From: Argyresthia goedartella
Lineage: Eukaryota > Arthropoda > Insecta > Lepidoptera > Argyresthiidae
Assembly: GCA_949825045.1 (NCBI GenBank)
Contig: OX463807.1
Coordinates: forward strand, 38,088,749 to 38,152,748
Length of the DNA stretch: 64,000 nucleotides
Direction of reading: 5' to 3'
Position numbers and translations under genes: made by a program. The notes under the pieces were generated by a model that was given only the letters and a program-made list of their open reading frames with translations, had not been told where the DNA came from and ran no database searches. This document shows positions 42,282-52,314 of the stretch, one piece after another. Position 1 is the first letter of the stretch; the number at the start of each line of letters is the position of its first letter.

Positions 42282-42506
42282 TTATATTGATAATATTTTA
42301 TAATTAATTTTAGATATATCTTTGTATTGTAATGCATGATCTAACAGTAGTATTATTAAAGCCTCATTAACTTTATTATTAATACCAACTGTTATATTAT
42401 TGACTTGTTTAGGAGTACATACCAAATTGTATTTGTTATAGTATTTTAATAATTCTGCAATTAATTCTATAGATTGTGACTCATGCTCTCTTTTTGCAAT
42501 ATTCAT
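42282..42506 (-). CDS. Small ORF, function unknown (intact right-arm copy)
   Basis: 74 codons from an ATG. The predicted product has IAKREHESQSIELIAELLKY at its start and LIILLLDHALQYKDISKINY at its end, suggesting a small helical, Leu- and Ile-rich protein. The frame is broken in the left arm by a 2-bp change. Its stop faces the end of the basic gene with only 6 bp between them. I recognise no family. The tight convergent layout is more compact than typical insect genes. Confidence 0.4.
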   Translation of the reverse strand: MNIAKREHESQSIELIAELLKYYNKYNLVCTPKQVNNITVGINNKVNEALIILLLDHALQYKDISKINYKILSI

Positions 42507-43516
42507 TACTTCTAGTTTAATAAAGGCTATTTAAGTTTATAGATTCTTTTATCGACTCCAGTGCAGCGCCGCCTGCTTTGGCGTCAGGACTGCGCAACAC
42601 AATGAGGACTTTCGCCGCGCTGACCAAGAAAGAAAGGGAAAATAATGAAGCCTATTATTTTCTTGTATGCTGCCTAGTTCAATAATATAAGTATGTCGGC
42701 TATTGCTGATGTAGTTCAATAATATAAGTATGTCGGCTATTGCTGATGTAGTCTGTGTAGTGTAACTATTTAATTGTATGACACAGAACTAGATGCAAAT
42801 GTATAAAACGGCTCTAATTAGTTGCAAACTCGCACTTTTGTCTAAGACTATCGTCTTTACATATATTTCAAATACAGAAGGTGCTCTAATCTAAAACACA
42901 TGCACATCCACATTCCATTATCAATATCATCTCTATTTATTTTTTCATCATCAATCTATAGAATTAATATGATAACTAATTTATGTACCAATTGAATGTT
43001 ATAAATTTACATATTAAAATAGCTATACTAAATTACTGAGATATTAAGACATATTAGGTAGGTACAGTCAGCTTCAGATATTTATGAGAAGAAGCCGCTC
43101 AAATAGATCTATCACGTACTTACAAATCAGAAACATCTACAGAGTCAAAATGTATCAACATCCATGCTAACAGAGGATGTTGACATAATTTGTATCACTT
43201 TTGAACAATTTGCAATTTTAACATTTTTACTGTGTAGCAGCGGAGTAACTGGGCGGGGAAAAGTAAAAAGTACAAACAAAGTACCAAATACGGACCCTGG
43301 CACGGGCGTGGCAATGCAGTGTCCTCTGGGAGGACACTTGAAAGTTACATTATGATTTACTTCTAAATTAAATTTATATAATACTAAAGAAATTAAATAA
43401 TTATTTAGGTATGTACCTACATATTACTTTTATATTTTTAAATAAACATATTTATTTTTCTATAATCTTCAGTCTTCATCATTTTTATATATTATAGAAT
43501 CTATTTCAGTATATAT

Positions 43517-43756
43517 TTAGTTATGTATTAAATATCTTTGAAGTTTATTTTCTAGCGGAGTTTTTATTAATTTGGTATATAGGTAGGTACAGTAGTAGTA
43601 GTATTTAGGTAGGTATAGTAAATATATATCTTCTAAATATTCATTTAAAGTATAGTTACATTTTGATATTAATAATTGTTTTAAAAGGTTTATAAATTTA
43701 TTGTTGTTTGTTTCTGTTTTAATATACGCGCTTACGCTGTTAGGAACATCAGACAA
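43517..43756 (-). CDS. Small conserved ORF, function unknown (right-arm copy)
   Basis: The 79-codon partner of 19793-20032, with a Glu instead of Asp at one place and otherwise the same Tyr-rich product. It lies in AT-rich DNA with no clear promoter. Coding status is unproved. Confidence 0.3.
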   Translation of the reverse strand: MSDVPNSVSAYIKTETNNNKFINLLKQLLISKCNYTLNEYLEDIYLLYLPKYYYYCTYLYTKLIKTPLENKLQRYLIHN

Positions 43757-44392
43757 AAGTTCAAGTCCAAAGATTTTAATTCATAATAGCACAAAAATTG
43801 AGACTTATGAACGTCATAACATAATCAAGAAAGCATAATATAACATTAAGTAGGTGCCTAATGATTACATAGAACATAATAAGGTACAGTCGTGTAATAA
43901 GGCCCACCAGTTAGCAAGGCCCAGGCGCAGAAAACCGACTTCAATACAGTTGATTTGTGTGAGCTTCAAAGTACGTATGAAATAGATCAATAGGAACGCA
44001 ACAGCGGGCAGCGTGGGGCCGCCATCTTGACAGTGGTGCCCGGTTGTTCGCCGATGTCGGCCGCGGCCACTGATTACGCTAAATTGTGCGCCCACAAAAC
44101 GTTAGTTTTACTTGTTTATACTGCTACTTTAAAGTAGATTTTTGTTCAGTGTGTTTATTTGATCATTATTCTTTTGATATTTACATAGACCTGTGCGATT
44201 TTATGTCTATTTATTTCGAAAATGATCAATTTGTATAGGAAGGCCCATGTCATTTAGGAAAGCCCAACAAAATTGTTGCTCGGGCCATACAAGACTCGGC
44301 TGGGCCTTCCAACCCTACTGCAGTCTAATAAAGCCCGTTAGTTTCTGTAGTGTTAAATTTAACTTACAATGTTTTACTGAGTTTTACAGAAG

Positions 44393-44826
44393 TGCTTAAA
44401 CCCAACCCAACACTTAAATTTAATGAAAAGAGGGATTGAAAAGCGCGGGCCATGTTTATTTATTTAACTTTTTATATGTGTCATATATAACAGCCATATC
44501 AATATTTACCATTATTGTTACCTATTTTTTATATATTCTTTATATTTATGTATTTATGGATTGTACCACGCCGCGGTCTGGGGCGCTCGCGAGGTAACAC
44601 TTGGCGCTGACTGAAAATCAGCGTTGAAGGCCTGGCCTTCAACATAATGCTGAGTCAGACGCCATTTATAATGACAGTGACACACCACGACTGTCATTTC
44701 ATTTTATATCATGTGTCAATGCAACTATTTATCACTATGTTTTGTTTCTTTGTTGTAATTGTAGTGTGTTCACTGTCTTTATAAATAAATGTTTCTTTCT
44801 TTTTTCTTTCTTTCTTCTTTCTTTCT
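44393..44826 (+). mobile_element. Non-LTR retrotransposon 3' end with TTTC-rich tail
   Basis: Same family as 27931-28683 (opposite strand), more strongly 5'-truncated. It starts within the 3' UTR region (AACCCAACACTTAAATTT) and ends with AATAAATGTTTC and a TTTC-type repeat. The outer edge of the right arm lies exactly at its 5' side, and the BEL/Pao frame at 44829 lies exactly at its 3' side. Confidence 0.75.
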
Positions 44827-44828
44827 AT

Positions 44829-45740
44829 CGCCATGTAAAAGAACTCGTTTGTTCTGGGATTTCACAAACCCTATTGTGTACGAATGGTTTAAGCTCTAAG
44901 CCAACCAAGAACTATTGTTGAGTCGCACCAAAATATGCATTTTTGTATGTTCATATTGTTCATGTGTAATGAATTTAGCACCTTTTTTGCAAGTTTGGTC
45001 GCTAACAGTGCCCCGCATAATTCTAGGTGCGGAATTGTAAGACGTTTTAGTGGTGCAACCTTGGTTTTTCCAATTAAAAGTTGGACTGATGATGTGGTGT
45101 CTGAGACACATCGTAAGTAAATGCATGCACTATAGGCATGGACTGATGCATCACTGAAAACGTGTAGTTGTACTACTGTGGGTGAATTACTGACAACGTG
45201 ACGAGATATTTTGAGGTTATTGATAATTTGCAAATTGTTTAAAATATTCAACCAAGCTGTTTGCATTTTCGAGAGAATTGTTTCGTCCCACGACAACTTG
45301 AGAGACCATAGCTTTTGTAAAATGATTTTAACTTGCAGGATACAAGGGCTTAAAAGGCCTAATGGGTCGAATATTTGTGCGATTGCTGAGAGAATCGTCC
45401 GTTTGTTGATATGTGTAAGTGTGAAAATTTTCACAGAGTATAGTAATATGTCTTCTTTAGAATCCCAGAGTAAACCTAGGGTTTTTGAATATTGATATTT
45501 ATCTAGATTTAGCAAGTTATCTGATTGTGTGTTGTGTTTCTCATGAATTTTGTTTAATATTGTAGAATGATTTGAACGCCATTTCCTCAAATGGAACTTG
45601 GCACCTTCAAGTTGATTAATAACGCCCTTACAAATATGTATAAGGTCTTCTTGAGAGTCTGCCCCTGAAAGCCAATCGTCTACATAAAAATCTCGTGAAA
45701 TTGAAGCTGACGAAAGCTGCGTGGATGGAATACCTAACAT
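44829..45740 (-). pseudogene. pol: BEL/Pao Pol fragment: RT palm end, connection, RNase H
   Basis: The frame 45740-44889 (283 codons) starts just before the RT catalytic box (RDFYVDDWLSGADS). It continues through the BEL connection (SAIAQIFDPLGLLSPCI) and RNase H with VFSDASVHAYSACIY, LELCGALLATKL and FWCDSTIVLGWLRA. A shift follows, and the next frame keeps homology up to a Trp-Arg-Tyr at 44829, where a non-LTR tail begins. The integrase half of what may be the same element starts at 37368 on the plus strand. The upstream part of RT is missing at 45741. Confidence 0.9.
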
Positions 45741-45741
45741 C

Positions 45742-46538
45742 GGTACGTATATCCCAGCACCAGAAAATGAAAGTACAGCAACTTATAACGGACCTTATAA
45801 ACTCATCACTGTCCATCAAGGAACAAGAAGACGACACTGGCACATTGTATACATTAGTATAGTTAAACAGTGGGGCTTTATTTAATTCTCGACTGGGACG
45901 AATTATTCGAAGCGGAGCCTACAAAACTACAAGCCTTAACTGCTTGTCTTGTTTACGCGAGTATCTTTATTCCGGCAATGGTCGTCAAGTATTACAAGAT
46001 ATTCTCAGCATCGAATATATTAAAGCTTGTCAATGCGCAAAACATTCGTGTGGAATGGGCGGCATTGATCAACGGACGAAAGAAATGTACCAGTTTGAGT
46101 GTGCCGAAGGGGGAAATATTTTTCGTACAAGGCGGGACATCTCAAGAGGGGCAGTCAGTAGTGGTGGATGCAGCTACTGAAGCCCGTCAACGTCAAATAC
46201 GAGAACGACATGGGAACATCGGTAACATTCAAGCCGAAGACGGGCAAATTCTACAACGACGGCAAACAAGTTCGGGAATTCGTATGGACAACCGAGAAAA
46301 TTGCAGCCTTTACGGTGGAAACTCAGATATTATTTTACTTTTATGCGAGAACGGTGCTTTCGCAGAATCAGAAGCTATGGAGATGCTTACTCGAACGCCT
46401 GAAGGCATTGAATTTATCTGCAGTAAGCAGTATGCAAAAAGGATTAAAAACTACAAACACATCGCACGAATTTTGGTATTTCAGGAATCAATAAAGAAGA
46501 GATTCGAAAGAGCCAAGTTGAAGTTTGAAAGAAAATAG
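45742..46538 (+). pseudogene. NS1: Endogenous parvovirus NS1, N-terminal part
   Basis: Parvovirus NS1 is the replication initiator: a HUH nickase plus an SF3 helicase. Three frames carry successive pieces. 45742-45885 holds a His-Trp-His metal-binding motif (45835-45843) in the HUH position. About 45886-46180 holds CLREYLYSGNGRQVLQDI, with Tyr residues where the nickase needs one. About 46181-46538 holds a helical segment with LTRTPEGIEFICSKQYAKRI. Densovirus- or bidnavirus-type NS1 fits best. At least two frameshifts break it, and a retrotransposon separates it from the helicase part at 49849. It is a decayed genomic copy without replicative capacity. Confidence 0.72.
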
Positions 46539-49500
46539 TTTTTTTTTTTTTTTTTTTAATTTATTTATCAAATTACAGAGTTTTAAATACTTATCTAACT
46601 TAATGCACTACTTAATCCACTAAGGTTTGTATGTAGCACAAAATTAGTCTAGTGTATTATGTAGGTAGGTCGATAAAAACAATATGTATAAGCATGAAGT
46701 CAGTTGCTGGCTAAAAGGCAAAATACAGTTTGTGTACGACTATGGAAGTAATGATATAAAGTGTGATTTTAATTTGTGATTGATATTTTTGGGATGGATT
46801 GATGATTTGAGTTCCGGACAGAGACCGTTAAGAAGACGAGGAATTAGATAGCTAATTCGACGTTTCTCGTAAAAGTTATTTGCTCCTAGGGTCATCAGCT
46901 TTTTTTTCGTGCAGCTTCTGGTGCCGATTTTATGTGATAACGGTTTTTGGACGGATAAATTGAAGAATTGTTCTTTTAGTAGTGTGTATTCTACTTTGGT
47001 GTGTACTGGTAGTGTTTTACAGTATTTGAACAGTTTGAGCTTATCATTGGAGTACTGGAGTCTGATTTTTGGAGGTACTATATTTTTTAGAATTTTAATT
47101 TGTAGACGTAGTATGCAGTCTAGGGAAGTTTTATGCGTGAGTCCGTAGCTACTGAGCTCATAGGAGATTACGGAGTCTGCCAAAGCATTGTACAGCATTA
47201 ACCTGATGTTAAAGGGCAGGCGATTTTTTATTATGTTCATGTTAGCCAGAAAAGCTCGAAGCTTTGTACACACCCGTTCTATATGACTATTCCAGTTATA
47301 TAGAACGGGTCTGGTAATAGACCCAGGTAGACGTGCGAGTTGACGAGTTCTATATTGGGGCAGTGGCAAGATTTTGTAATATTTTGGTCATGCATACAAG
47401 TATGACTGTGTGATATGAGGGGTGTTTCGAGATTGCTTTTCATGTATGGTGATTTAATGAGTATGAGTTTTGTTTTATTGCTGTTTAAAACTAAGCCCGA
47501 GTCATGACACCATTGCTTGAGCTTGTCGAAGTCAGCTTGAAGCATACACATCGCGGAGTTAACATCGTCACTGGCAATAATAAAGCATGTGTCATCAGCA
47601 AACTGATAAGCTGTGCAGGAGTCAAGGCATGTGCACATATCATTCACATAGGTGAGAAAATGCAAGGGCCCGAGCACCGAGCCCTGGGCGGTTCCTACTG
47701 CGGCTGGCCTTTGGTCACTGAGGCTATCATCTATCTTGACACAAGAGGATCTGTTACGGAGATAGCTTTCACACCAGCGTAGTAAGGGTCCCCTGATGCC
47801 ATTTGCGTCCAACTTACCAATTAGCTTTTTGTGATCAAGAGTATCAAATGCTCTGGAAAAGTCTATAAACAGGGCCAGGACTTGTTTTTTGTTATTTAGG
47901 TATGTATTAATATCATCCGTGAATTTGGAAAGTAACATAGTTGTATTTTTTTTGGGCTGAAAGCCAAATTGGCTTTTAGATATAATATTATTTTTTTGGT
48001 AGAACGAGTGGATTTGATCACAAACAAATTTTTCTATTATTTTGTCTATTGATGACAGCAATGTGATAGGCCGATAGTCTGAAGCATTTTCGCGCTTTCC
48101 CTTTTTAAAAACTGGTCGTATGCATCCTATCTTGAGCCCATCAGGATATTGCCCTGTTTTAATAGCGGTGTTAATAAGATTAGATATAGCTGAGGCAATA
48201 TTATTAGTAACTTTTTTTATGTCAATAACCCTGACTTCGTCAAGCCCCGGGGCTTTGTGATCATTCAATTGTTTGATAACCTTCGATATTTTGTCTGGTG
48301 TAGCTTTTTGGTAATATATACCTACACTAGACGTCCTATTGCGCTGTGCATCGCTTAGATTTATATTGCAGTTGGGTAGTATGTTCTGCACAGATTCATC
48401 AAAGGTATCAGTAAAAATGTTGGCTATCTCTTTAGAAATAATATTTTGCGAGCTAAATGCGTTAAGAATGGCTTGGTCGATGGGGTTTGAAGTTCTACCA
48501 CACATACTATTAAGAATTTGCCACATTTTCCTAGAATTTGAGAAATTATTTTCTATTTGTTTTTTATAGTATGTATTTCTACTGTGTTCTATAACTTTAT
48601 GTGTTTTATTTCGTATTGTGTTGTAAGCTAATCTTTTTTCTACATTACTAGTATCTTTTTTCCATATATTAAATGCTAAATCTCGTTTTTCACACAATGT
48701 AATAATGTTACTAGTGATCCAAGGTTCACAAAACGTTTTTTTGGTAAATTATGTGTTATTGTTTTAGCCACGTTTAACGCTCTGGTGAAGTTTGTTATTA
48801 GAAATTTGTAAATATCGTCCGGATCTTTCATATCATCAGTGGAATCCCAGTTTATTTTGTGTAACTCGTTCAACATAATATCACCTCGGTGCATAGTCGA
48901 TTTCTGTTTGTTTCTACGAGCAGCCTGTATGTGACTCGATGAGCCAGCAACCGGTCTTGCGCATGCGGCGATGGTCACTACGCGATGGTCCGCCAGTACT
49001 GTATCAATAGCGGCCGAGTATTGGTCTAATGTGAGGAGGCGGGCAAAAATATGATCAATGCACGACTTGGATACTTTGTTTTTTCTCATTTCTATGCGTG
49101 TATAGTCAGAGACTCCACACATCAAACCGAACCCGGACAACATGTCTAGATAATAATCCCTATGCTTTGATATGGTCTTTAGATCTATATTTGTATCGCC
49201 TATGATCAGAATACAATCATCTTTACAATCGCTCATAATCAAGTGTTCAAGTTCCGTGATAAATAATTGTTTACTGAGTGATGGTGGTCTGTATATCGCA
49301 CATACAGAGATAGCACAGTACGGGGTTTTTAGAGTACCTGTTATATTTTCGAAGTAATGTGTCTTAGTTTGTTTACGGGTGAATTTGAGACAGTTTTTAA
49401 CATAAATAATAATACCGCCACCCTTACAATGATTACGTAGTTGTGTGTACATGTTAAATCCAGGGATGTTGAACAGATTAGATATGCCTTCTGAAATATT

Positions 49501-49848
49501 AACTTCTGTGACCACAACAACATCGAGTGGAGGCTTACACGAGTCGATGATTTGTATTAATTTAGGAAAATTTAATATAATTGAGCGAATGTTAACATGA
49601 AGACAAAATAAGTGAATGTTTGATAATGAAGAGGTTGGTATTTTTTCCAGGTACGACTTTATATTTATACAATCAAAGATTTCGTTGATATTAGAATTAG
49701 AAGCCATAGGTATGGAATGATATAAAGATTCGTGGAACGAGGAAGCTTTGGACAATTCATACACAGTTGAAAAATTTATTGAAGATGAATCAGATTGATC
49801 AAAATGTGTTTGCAACAATGACATGTAAACACTTTAAACGTCAGTCGG
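46539..49848 (-). mobile_element. Non-LTR retrotransposon inserted in the viral NS1 copy
   Basis: Poly(A) tail (poly T, 46539-46557). ORF2 pieces run from 49824 to 46740. No ORF1 is present, so it is probably 5'-truncated just before the endonuclease. GAAAGAAAATA (46527-46537) and GAAAGAAGAATA (49849-49860) at the two edges may be a mutated target duplication. The 3' UTR is 46558-46739. Confidence 0.8.
46740..49824 (-). pseudogene. ORF2 of the NS1-interrupting element: endonuclease and RT
   Basis: The endonuclease frame (49824-48676) has LHVNIRSI, VVVTEVNI, IIGDTNIDL and LADHRVVTI. The RT frame (48697-47279) has YRPITLLSSIDKIIEKFV, FGFQPKKNTTMLLSKFTDD, LFIDFSRAFDTLDHK, GTAQGSVLGPLHFLTYVND and the intact catalytic FADDTCFII. 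The C-terminal frame (47369-46740) has the usual helical end. Frameshifts are near 48690 and 47330. It belongs to the CR1/Jockey group. RNase H is absent. Confidence 0.88.
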
Positions 49849-50300
49849 GAAAGAAGAATATTTTTTTTTTTACGGACCACCGTCGACAGGATAAAACAAT
49901 GTTGATGAACTCGCTCATACAGTGTCACTTTAATTATTGTCGGCTGACTGGATTAACTCCAAATTCGAGTTTCAATTTTAGCGGATTGCTGCACACAAAT
50001 GCATGTCTTATGGATGAATGCAAATTAACTGAGAATCAGTTTGAACAATGGAAATTGATGGCGGGAGGACAAGCAATGTCGACGGATGTCAAATATAAGG
50101 ATAGATGTGACGTTAAGAATTGTGTGTTGTATACATGTAGTAATTATCAGATAGAAATGTATTGTAAAGTACCAATGGCGAAAGAGGCGGTAGATTCGAG
50201 AACGATAACATTTAAGTTTTTAATTCCTCTTACCGGATACACACGAATCTCTCCACATGCATGGGAGAAATTATGGTGTGATGCGAACTTACAATTATAA
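49849..50300 (+). pseudogene. NS1: Endogenous parvovirus NS1, SF3 helicase part
   Basis: The frame reads GKKNIFFF, then loses register across the Walker A motif, which is coded but split between two frames (about 49876-49905). It regains register and keeps Walker B (ACLMDECKL), the GGQAMSTDVKYKDRCDV stretch and the SF3 motif C (CVLYTCSN). The end (ISPHAWEKLWCDANLQL) is followed by TAA at 50298. These features and their order are those of parvovirus NS1. It continues the gene started at 45742, cut apart by the retrotransposon. Inactive. Confidence 0.8.
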
Positions 50301-50379
50301 GGTAGAAAATTGGATGTAACCACGAACAAACTGGTGGTGGGTTAATAAAGGGTTTAAATATATTTTGCATTTTATTTGT

Positions 50380-50550
50380 TAGGTTGAAATCAGTTAGGTT
50401 AGTAAGTGAGGTTAAAATAGGTTAGGTTGAAGTTAGGTTAATGGAATATAAGTAAGGTTGAGTTGAATTTTTTAGCAAATTTCGTTAGGTTGAGTTAAAA
50501 AATTTAGCAAATATAAGTTAGGTTGAGTTTATTTTTTTAACAAAAAAAAT
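50380..50550 (+). repeat. Degenerate TTAGG-derived sequence
   Basis: GGTTAGG and GTTAGGTTGA motifs recur with interruptions and irregular spacing between the viral remnant and the clean array. It looks like an eroded telomeric-type array. Confidence 0.7.
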
Positions 50551-50660
50551 GTAAGGTTAGGTTAGGTTAGGTTAGGTTAGGTTAGGTTAGGTTAGTTTAG
50601 GTTAGGTTAGGTTAGGTTAGGTTAGGTTAGGTTAGGTTAGGTTAGGTTAGGTTAGGTTAT
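50551..50660 (+). repeat. (TTAGG)n array 1
   Basis: About 21 units of TTAGG with one variant (TTTAGG). It ends where the SART-like element begins at 50661. Confidence 0.95.
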
Positions 50661-51733
50661 GTTTTCCGCTGGACCTCCTGGCAGAGATGGACGCGCGGGT
50701 GTATGCGCGTCTCCACCGGGAGGAGGCGGAGGATAGAACGCCGACGGAAATTCGGCAGGAAGAGCGGCGAGCCGCAATAGCGAAGTGGCGCGAGAGGCTT
50801 TTTGAGCCATGGATCTCGCGCCAGCGCGCCGTAGGCGCTATCCTGCCGAACCTCGAAGCCTGGCTCGAAAGAAAGACGTACGTCACCTTCCGGCTGACGC
50901 AGGTGCTTACCGGACACGGTTGTTTCGGTGAGTACCTGTATCGGATCGGACGCGAACCGACGGCGCAGTGTCACCATTGCGGGAGCGACCAGGACTCAGC
51001 CCAGCACACGCTGGAGGAATGCCCTGCGTGGGCCTCCGAGCGAGAAGTCCTGGTGGCCCGGATCGGGCGAGACCTCTCTCCGCCAGCAGTAGTTGCGGCT
51101 ATGCTGGCGGATCAAGAGTCGTGGAGAGCAGTGGTCTCCTTCTGCGAAGCAGTAATGCTCCAGAAGGAGGACGCGGAGCGGGATCGGGAGAGGGCTGATC
51201 CCGCTCGTAGGCGCAGACGACGCAGGGGCGGTGGCGTGGGCCGCCCTTGAGCCTTAGGGCTATCCCTGTAGGTCGGGAGAAAGAATACATCTACAGTAAT
51301 CCCTGCTTGGCGTAAGAGGCCCTTAAAAGGGAACCGGAGTTATGGGCGTTCAGACTTCCAACTCTGAACGCCTATGACTCCAAGACGACGACTGGGAGGG
51401 CACCTGAAGCTCTCCCAGGGCGGTCGCTGGCGGTCGCAAGCGGTCGGGGCGGGGGCCCTTGATCGCAACAGTGCGCCGCGAGGAGTTTACGACGGGATTG
51501 GTTGTGGCCGTTCCCGTCGTGAAGTGGAAGGAAGTTGAGATGCTTCCTCCCTGGGTGCTGGGGACAGTTCCGGTGCGTGTCACCAGCGGTCCCGGAGCTG
51601 CCCTCACCATGCACCATGACGGCCACCCCGGGGGTTTTTAGTAGGTGCAAGCCCCACATAACCGCCCTGGCGCCCCCGCGCCTCGGCGGTATCCGTCAGG
51701 GATTTTCCCCCGGGCATCAAAAAAAAAAAAAAA
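50661..51733 (+). mobile_element. 5'-truncated SART-like R1-clade element in TTAGG repeats
   Basis: Lies between TTAGG arrays 1 and 2, with a 15-bp poly(A) tail (51719-51733). The plus strand carries TTAGG, the orientation known for SART. Only the last part of ORF2 and a GC-rich 3' UTR (51251-51718) remain. The UTR end (GGCGGTATCCGTCAGGGATT, then CCCC) is typical of insect SART/R1 relatives. GC content is far above that of neighbouring DNA. Confidence 0.88.
50687..51250 (+). CDS. C-terminal part of SART-like ORF2 (zinc-finger region)
   Basis: 187 codons, and the frame is open back to the truncation at 50661, so the Met is not a true start. It carries VLTGHGCFGEYLYRIG and the CCHC-type finger CHHCGSDQDSAQHTLEEC near residues 95-112, then ALVSFCE-like helices and a basic Arg-rich end (RRRRRRRGG). 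This region helps R1-clade ORF2 proteins bind RNA or target DNA. RT and endonuclease are missing. Confidence 0.88.
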   Translation: MDARVYARLHREEAEDRTPTEIRQEERRAAIAKWRERLFEPWISRQRAVGAILPNLEAWLERKTYVTFRLTQVLTGHGCFGEYLYRIGREPTAQCHHCGSDQDSAQHTLEECPAWASEREVLVARIGRDLSPPAVVAAMLADQESWRAVVSFCEAVMLQKEDAERDRERADPARRRRRRRGGGVGRP

Positions 51734-51794
51734 GGTTAGGTTATGTTAGGTTAGGTTAGGTCAGGTTAGGTTAGGTTAGGTTAGGTTAGGTTAG
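51734..51794 (+). repeat. (TTAGG)n array 2
   Basis: About 12 units with variants TTATG and TCAGG. It lies between the SART-like poly(A) and the TRAS-like poly(T). Confidence 0.93.
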
Positions 51795-51810
51795 TTTTTT
51801 TTTTTTTTTT

Positions 51811-52314
51811 ATAATTTATATACTCCTTTAAGCATCCTCCGACATAGGTCGGAGACTTTGCATTTTCTGGGTACTGACTTATTACCTTGGTAATATATTT
51901 GTCATTGCTTTAGGTTATAGTGGGTGCCTGCATGAATGGTCCTGCATTGCCCCGTGTTCCTGTTTTGTTTAGTTTGTTTTTGATGTTTGTTTAGGTATGT
52001 TCTGTGTTTATATATACATAGAATATTATTTTATCGACCTTGTTTTTTTTTAATATTTTTCTAGGTTTTTTTTTTTTTTTCGTTACTCTTTATTTTTTTT
52101 TAAATTAATTATATATATATATAATTAATTTAAATATATATATATATAATCTTACTGACTAAACATTTCTTATTCTATTTATTTTTAGCTAATTTCGATA
52201 TACTTTAATATATAACTCAGTATATAATATTATGGATATAACTTATTTCTTAGTCTTGTTTTAATATAAAGTATATTTTAGTATATAACTCAGTATATAT
52301 CATTGATATACTTA
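51811..52314 (-). other. 3' UTR of the first TRAS-like element
   Basis: AT-rich. It holds TATATA runs and an imperfect tandem duplication of roughly 70 bp (about 52195-52325, with GTATATAACTCAGTATAT in each unit) overlapping the ORF2 end. No gene. Confidence 0.6.

Larger units (their letters stand above)
37990..44392. repeat. Right arm of the large inverted repeat
   Basis: Reverse complement of the left arm (19155-35909) without its three insertions. It starts inside integrase and ends at GAGTTTTACAGAAG. It lacks about 150 bp present in the left arm (corresponding to 21555-21715). It keeps the intact 74-codon ORF. Confidence 0.93.

Noticed and set aside
19155..44392. Maverick/Polinton or other giant DNA transposon with long TIRs
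   Set aside because: No DNA polymerase B, packaging ATPase or capsid genes. The integrase is clearly of BEL/Pao type and the spacer holds a cut non-LTR fragment.
19155..44392. Palindrome as pure assembly artefact
   Set aside because: The left arm carries three insertions with target duplications absent from the right arm, plus small differences throughout. It is not excluded completely without long reads.
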